The notes beneath the pieces were generated by a model. It did no database searches. It was not told the DNA's origin and saw only the letters and a program-made list of their open reading frames with translations. Position numbers and translations under genes: made by a program. Source: DATLED01 sp963750255 (GTDB lineage Bacteria; Actinomycetota; Acidimicrobiia; Acidimicrobiales; CADCTF01). Taken from it: 64,000 bases of DNA. Positions 62,187 to 64,000 of this stretch are shown here, piece after piece; positions within the stretch are counted from its first letter, which is position 1; each line of letters opens with the position of its first letter. The stretch is from NCBI GenBank assembly GCA_963750255.1, contig CAVVPZ010000006.1:558001-622000 (forward strand). The letters are read 5' to 3'.

Positions 62187-62204
62187 TATACCCCCCGGGG
62201 TATA
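62187..62204. promoter_or_regulatory. CsoR/CstR-type operator between regulator and sulfur operon
   Basis: TATACCCC-CC-GGGGTATA is a perfect inverted repeat filling most of the 29 bp between two divergent start codons. Inside it ATACCC-N4-GGGTAT matches the island site at 5118-5133. It starts 9 bp after the regulator's first base and ends 2 bp before the MBL-rhodanese ATG. Confidence 0.82.
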
Positions 62205-62206
62205 GC

Positions 62207-63601
62207 ATGACCATGATGATTGACGCGACGCCCACGCTCACGGTTCTCACCGTCGAAACGCCGTCCCTCGGCGACCGGAGCTATGTGGTCACCGATGGGG
62301 TGAAGGCTGCGGTCATCGACCCGCAGCGCGACGTCGACCGCATCGAAGCTCTCCTCTCCGATCGGTCTCTGGAATTGACGCACGTCTTCGAGACCCATGT
62401 TCACAACGACTACGTGACCGGTGGTGTCGAGTTGGCGCGGAGGTGGTCGGCGACGTACGTCCTTCATTCGAGCGACGCGGTCGGGTTCCCGCACGAGGAC
62501 GCGACGCCCGGTGCCACCTTCGAGGTCGGAGCCCTCATCGTCCGCGCCATCGCCACCCCGGGCCACACGCTCGACCATCTCGCCTACGTGGTGTCCGAGG
62601 GCGACGAGATCCGCGCCGTGCTGACTGGCGGGTCGATGCTCTACGGCACGGTGGGGCGCACCGACCTGCTCGGTGAGGGCCTGACCGACGCGCTGACGAG
62701 GGCGCAATTTCACTCCGTGCGTGGGCTGGCCGGCGACCTCGACCCGCGGGTCGCGGTGTTCCCGACCCACGGGTTTGGAAGCTTCTGCTCGGCGGCTTCG
62801 ACGAGCGGCTCCACGAGCAGCACGATCGGCGACGAGCGGGAGTCGAACATCGCGTTGACCGCAGCCGGCGAGGATGAGTTCGTGACCCAGTTGCTCGCCG
62901 GACTGACGGCCTATCCCGGCTATTACGCCCACATGGCCGACATAAACCGACGAGGACCGGCGCCGGTCGACCTCGACCCGCCAGCCGCGATCGACGCTGC
63001 TGAAGTCAGCCGTCGCGTCGACGCGGGCGAGTGGGTGGTGGATCTGCGGCACCGCGACGAATTCGCTCGGGGCCACTTGCGCGGCACGCGCAACTTCGCG
63101 CTCGACACCCCGTTCGTCACCTACCTCGGATGGGTGATGCCGTGGGGCGCACCGCTCACCCTCCTCGCCAATACACCAGGGGATCTGGCCGAGGCCAAGC
63201 GACAGCTGGCCCGAATCGGGATCGATGCTCCCCGAGGTGTGGCCGGGGACCTCTCCGCCTGGATCGGGGTGTCCAAGTCGGTGCGCTACCCCACTGCGAC
63301 CTTCTCCGACCTGGCCGAAGCTACACAGCGCGCCGAGGTGTCGGTGCTCGACGTGCGCCGCGTCGACGAGATCGCCGACGGCTCGATCAGGGGCTCGGTC
63401 CACGTGCCGCTCCACGAACTCGAAGGGCGCCTCGACGACCTTCCGGACGGCACGCTGTGGGTGCATTGCGCCAGCGGATATCGTGCCGCCATCGCTGCGT
63501 CGATTCTCGACGGGGCCGGACGGCCGGTTGTGCTGGTCGACGATGACTTCGCCGGAGCGGTGGAGGCTCGACTCACGATCGACGACGAGCGGGACCGCTG
63601 A
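62207..63601 (+). CDS. MBL-fold/double-rhodanese persulfide dioxygenase-like enzyme (CstB type)
   Basis: A 464-residue enzyme. The MBL domain (1-250) has FETHVHNDYVTGG, AIATPGHTLDHLAY and GGSMLYGTVGRTDL. The first rhodanese-like domain (about 265-360) has no Cys loop; the second (about 375-455) has WVHCASGYRAAI with the active Cys. In CstB such enzymes oxidise thiol persulfides and release thiosulfate or sulfite. The HxHxD-Tyr variant in the MBL motif is shared with the island paralogue. The ATG at 62207 (others at 62213 and 62216) lies directly after the operator, so mRNA may be leaderless. The end overlaps the TauE gene (TGATG). Confidence 0.93.
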   Translation: MTMMIDATPTLTVLTVETPSLGDRSYVVTDGVKAAVIDPQRDVDRIEALLSDRSLELTHVFETHVHNDYVTGGVELARRWSATYVLHSSDAVGFPHEDATPGATFEVGALIVRAIATPGHTLDHLAYVVSEGDEIRAVLTGGSMLYGTVGRTDLLGEGLTDALTRAQFHSVRGLAGDLDPRVAVFPTHGFGSFCSAASTSGSTSSTIGDERESNIALTAAGEDEFVTQLLAGLTAYPGYYAHMADINRRGPAPVDLDPPAAIDAAEVSRRVDAGEWVVDLRHRDEFARGHLRGTRNFALDTPFVTYLGWVMPWGAPLTLLANTPGDLAEAKRQLARIGIDAPRGVAGDLSAWIGVSKSVRYPTATFSDLAEATQRAEVSVLDVRRVDEIADGSIRGSVHVPLHELEGRLDDLPDGTLWVHCASGYRAAIAASILDGAGRPVVLVDDDFAGAVEARLTIDDERDR

Positions 63602-64000
63602 TGCCGGCGTGGCCCGAGGTCGCCATCGCCGGTGGCGTGATCGGGATCCTGTTCGGACTCTTCGGCGTCGGCGGGTCGAGTTTCGCCACGCCGGCACTCG
63701 GCTTGTTGGGGGTGCCAGGCCTGGTTGCTGTTGCATCGCCGCTGCCGGCCGCAATACCCGCTGCGATGGTGGGGATGCTCACCTACGTTCGCAAGAACCA
63801 GGTCGAGTGGTCGGTCGCCCGCTGGTGCATTTACGGAGGAGTGCCCGCCACCATCATCGGTGCTGCGCTCTCGCAGTACGTGGGCGGCAAGCCCCTTCTC
63901 ATCGCGTCGGGCGTCGTGTTGGCCATCGTCGGGGTTCGCCTCCTGCTTCCGCTGCCGGAGGAGATGCTCGCCGGACACGCTCGCCGTCGGCCCCAAGTCG
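63601..64000 (+). CDS. TauE/SafE-family sulfur-anion exporter, truncated by window edge
   Basis: The first 133 residues of an exporter homologous to the island gene at 9045. It shares GLFGVGGSSFATPALGLLG, nearly every residue up to the third membrane segment, and GGVPATIIGAALSQYVGG. The start overlaps the MBL-rhodanese stop (TGATG). The rest lies beyond the window. It is likely the efflux partner of the persulfide-oxidising enzyme. The next genes are unknown. Confidence 0.9.
   Translation, partial: MPAWPEVAIAGGVIGILFGLFGVGGSSFATPALGLLGVPGLVAVASPLPAAIPAAMVGMLTYVRKNQVEWSVARWCIYGGVPATIIGAALSQYVGGKPLLIASGVVLAIVGVRLLLPLPEEMLAGHARRRPQV

Overview
The window reads as one contiguous piece of a high-GC actinobacterial chromosome. 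The gene set (UPF0182 protein, a mycothiol-associated DsbA/Rv2466c-type protein and a TIGR03086 protein, FurA-KatG, an LPXTG surface protein, DUF2510, an FGE-type sulfatase activator, many GTG starts) suggests a free-living actinobacterium, possibly Acidimicrobiia-like. That taxonomic placement is inference. No rRNA genes, CRISPR arrays or IS elements were seen.

Region by region. 1-3.6 kb: the tail of a Mu gpF-like protein and a UPF0182 membrane protein. 3.6-12.9 kb: an initiator tRNA-fMet gene whose 3' end is duplicated 9.2 kb away (3662-3704 and 12853-12895). The repeats bracket a tyrosine integrase and a one-directional sulfur operon: rhodanese, DsbA/MMPL remnants, MBL-rhodanese, methyltransferase, TauE exporter, DUF302, DsrE, binding protein, thioredoxin, methyltransferase. 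13-25 kb: accessory genes, including several methyltransferases, a sigma factor fused to a dead F1-ATPase beta-like domain, a Fic protein, a PIN/ribbon-helix-helix pair, a metal-responsive ArsR/CDF pair and YaaA. 25-42 kb: two paralogous LuxR-TPR regulators (one broken), a 942-residue effector-like protein with a kinase-like C-terminus, a desaturase, a shattered sulfatase beside its formylglycine-generating enzyme, a PQQ propeller protein and a DGPF/ECF42 sigma pair. 42-61.5 kb: compact housekeeping and stress genes, including furA-katG, an acyl-CoA dehydrogenase, a flavin disulfide oxidoreductase, an amidohydrolase with its TetR regulator, and an RsbQ-RsbP stress module. 61.9-64 kb: a CsoR-family regulator divergent from a second MBL-rhodanese/TauE operon that runs off the right edge.

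The two sulfur loci are linked. They carry paralogous enzyme-exporter pairs and both promoters contain the same 6-4-6 inverted repeat (ATACCC-N4-GGGTAT). Only the right-hand locus encodes a repressor of the matching family. That repressor keeps both reactive cysteines but lacks the copper-ligand histidine, which is the pattern of persulfide sensors. The likely picture is oxidation of persulfides to sulfite or thiosulfate followed by export, with the island perhaps controlled in trans by the resident regulator.

About fifteen single-base frame breaks fall between 6 and 37 kb and none were seen from 37 to 64 kb. Some of the broken genes may therefore be assembly errors and are marked as such. 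The observations most worth following are the sigma/F1-beta fusion (15.1-16.5 kb), the shared sulfur operator and the effector-like kinase protein (27.6-30.4 kb).
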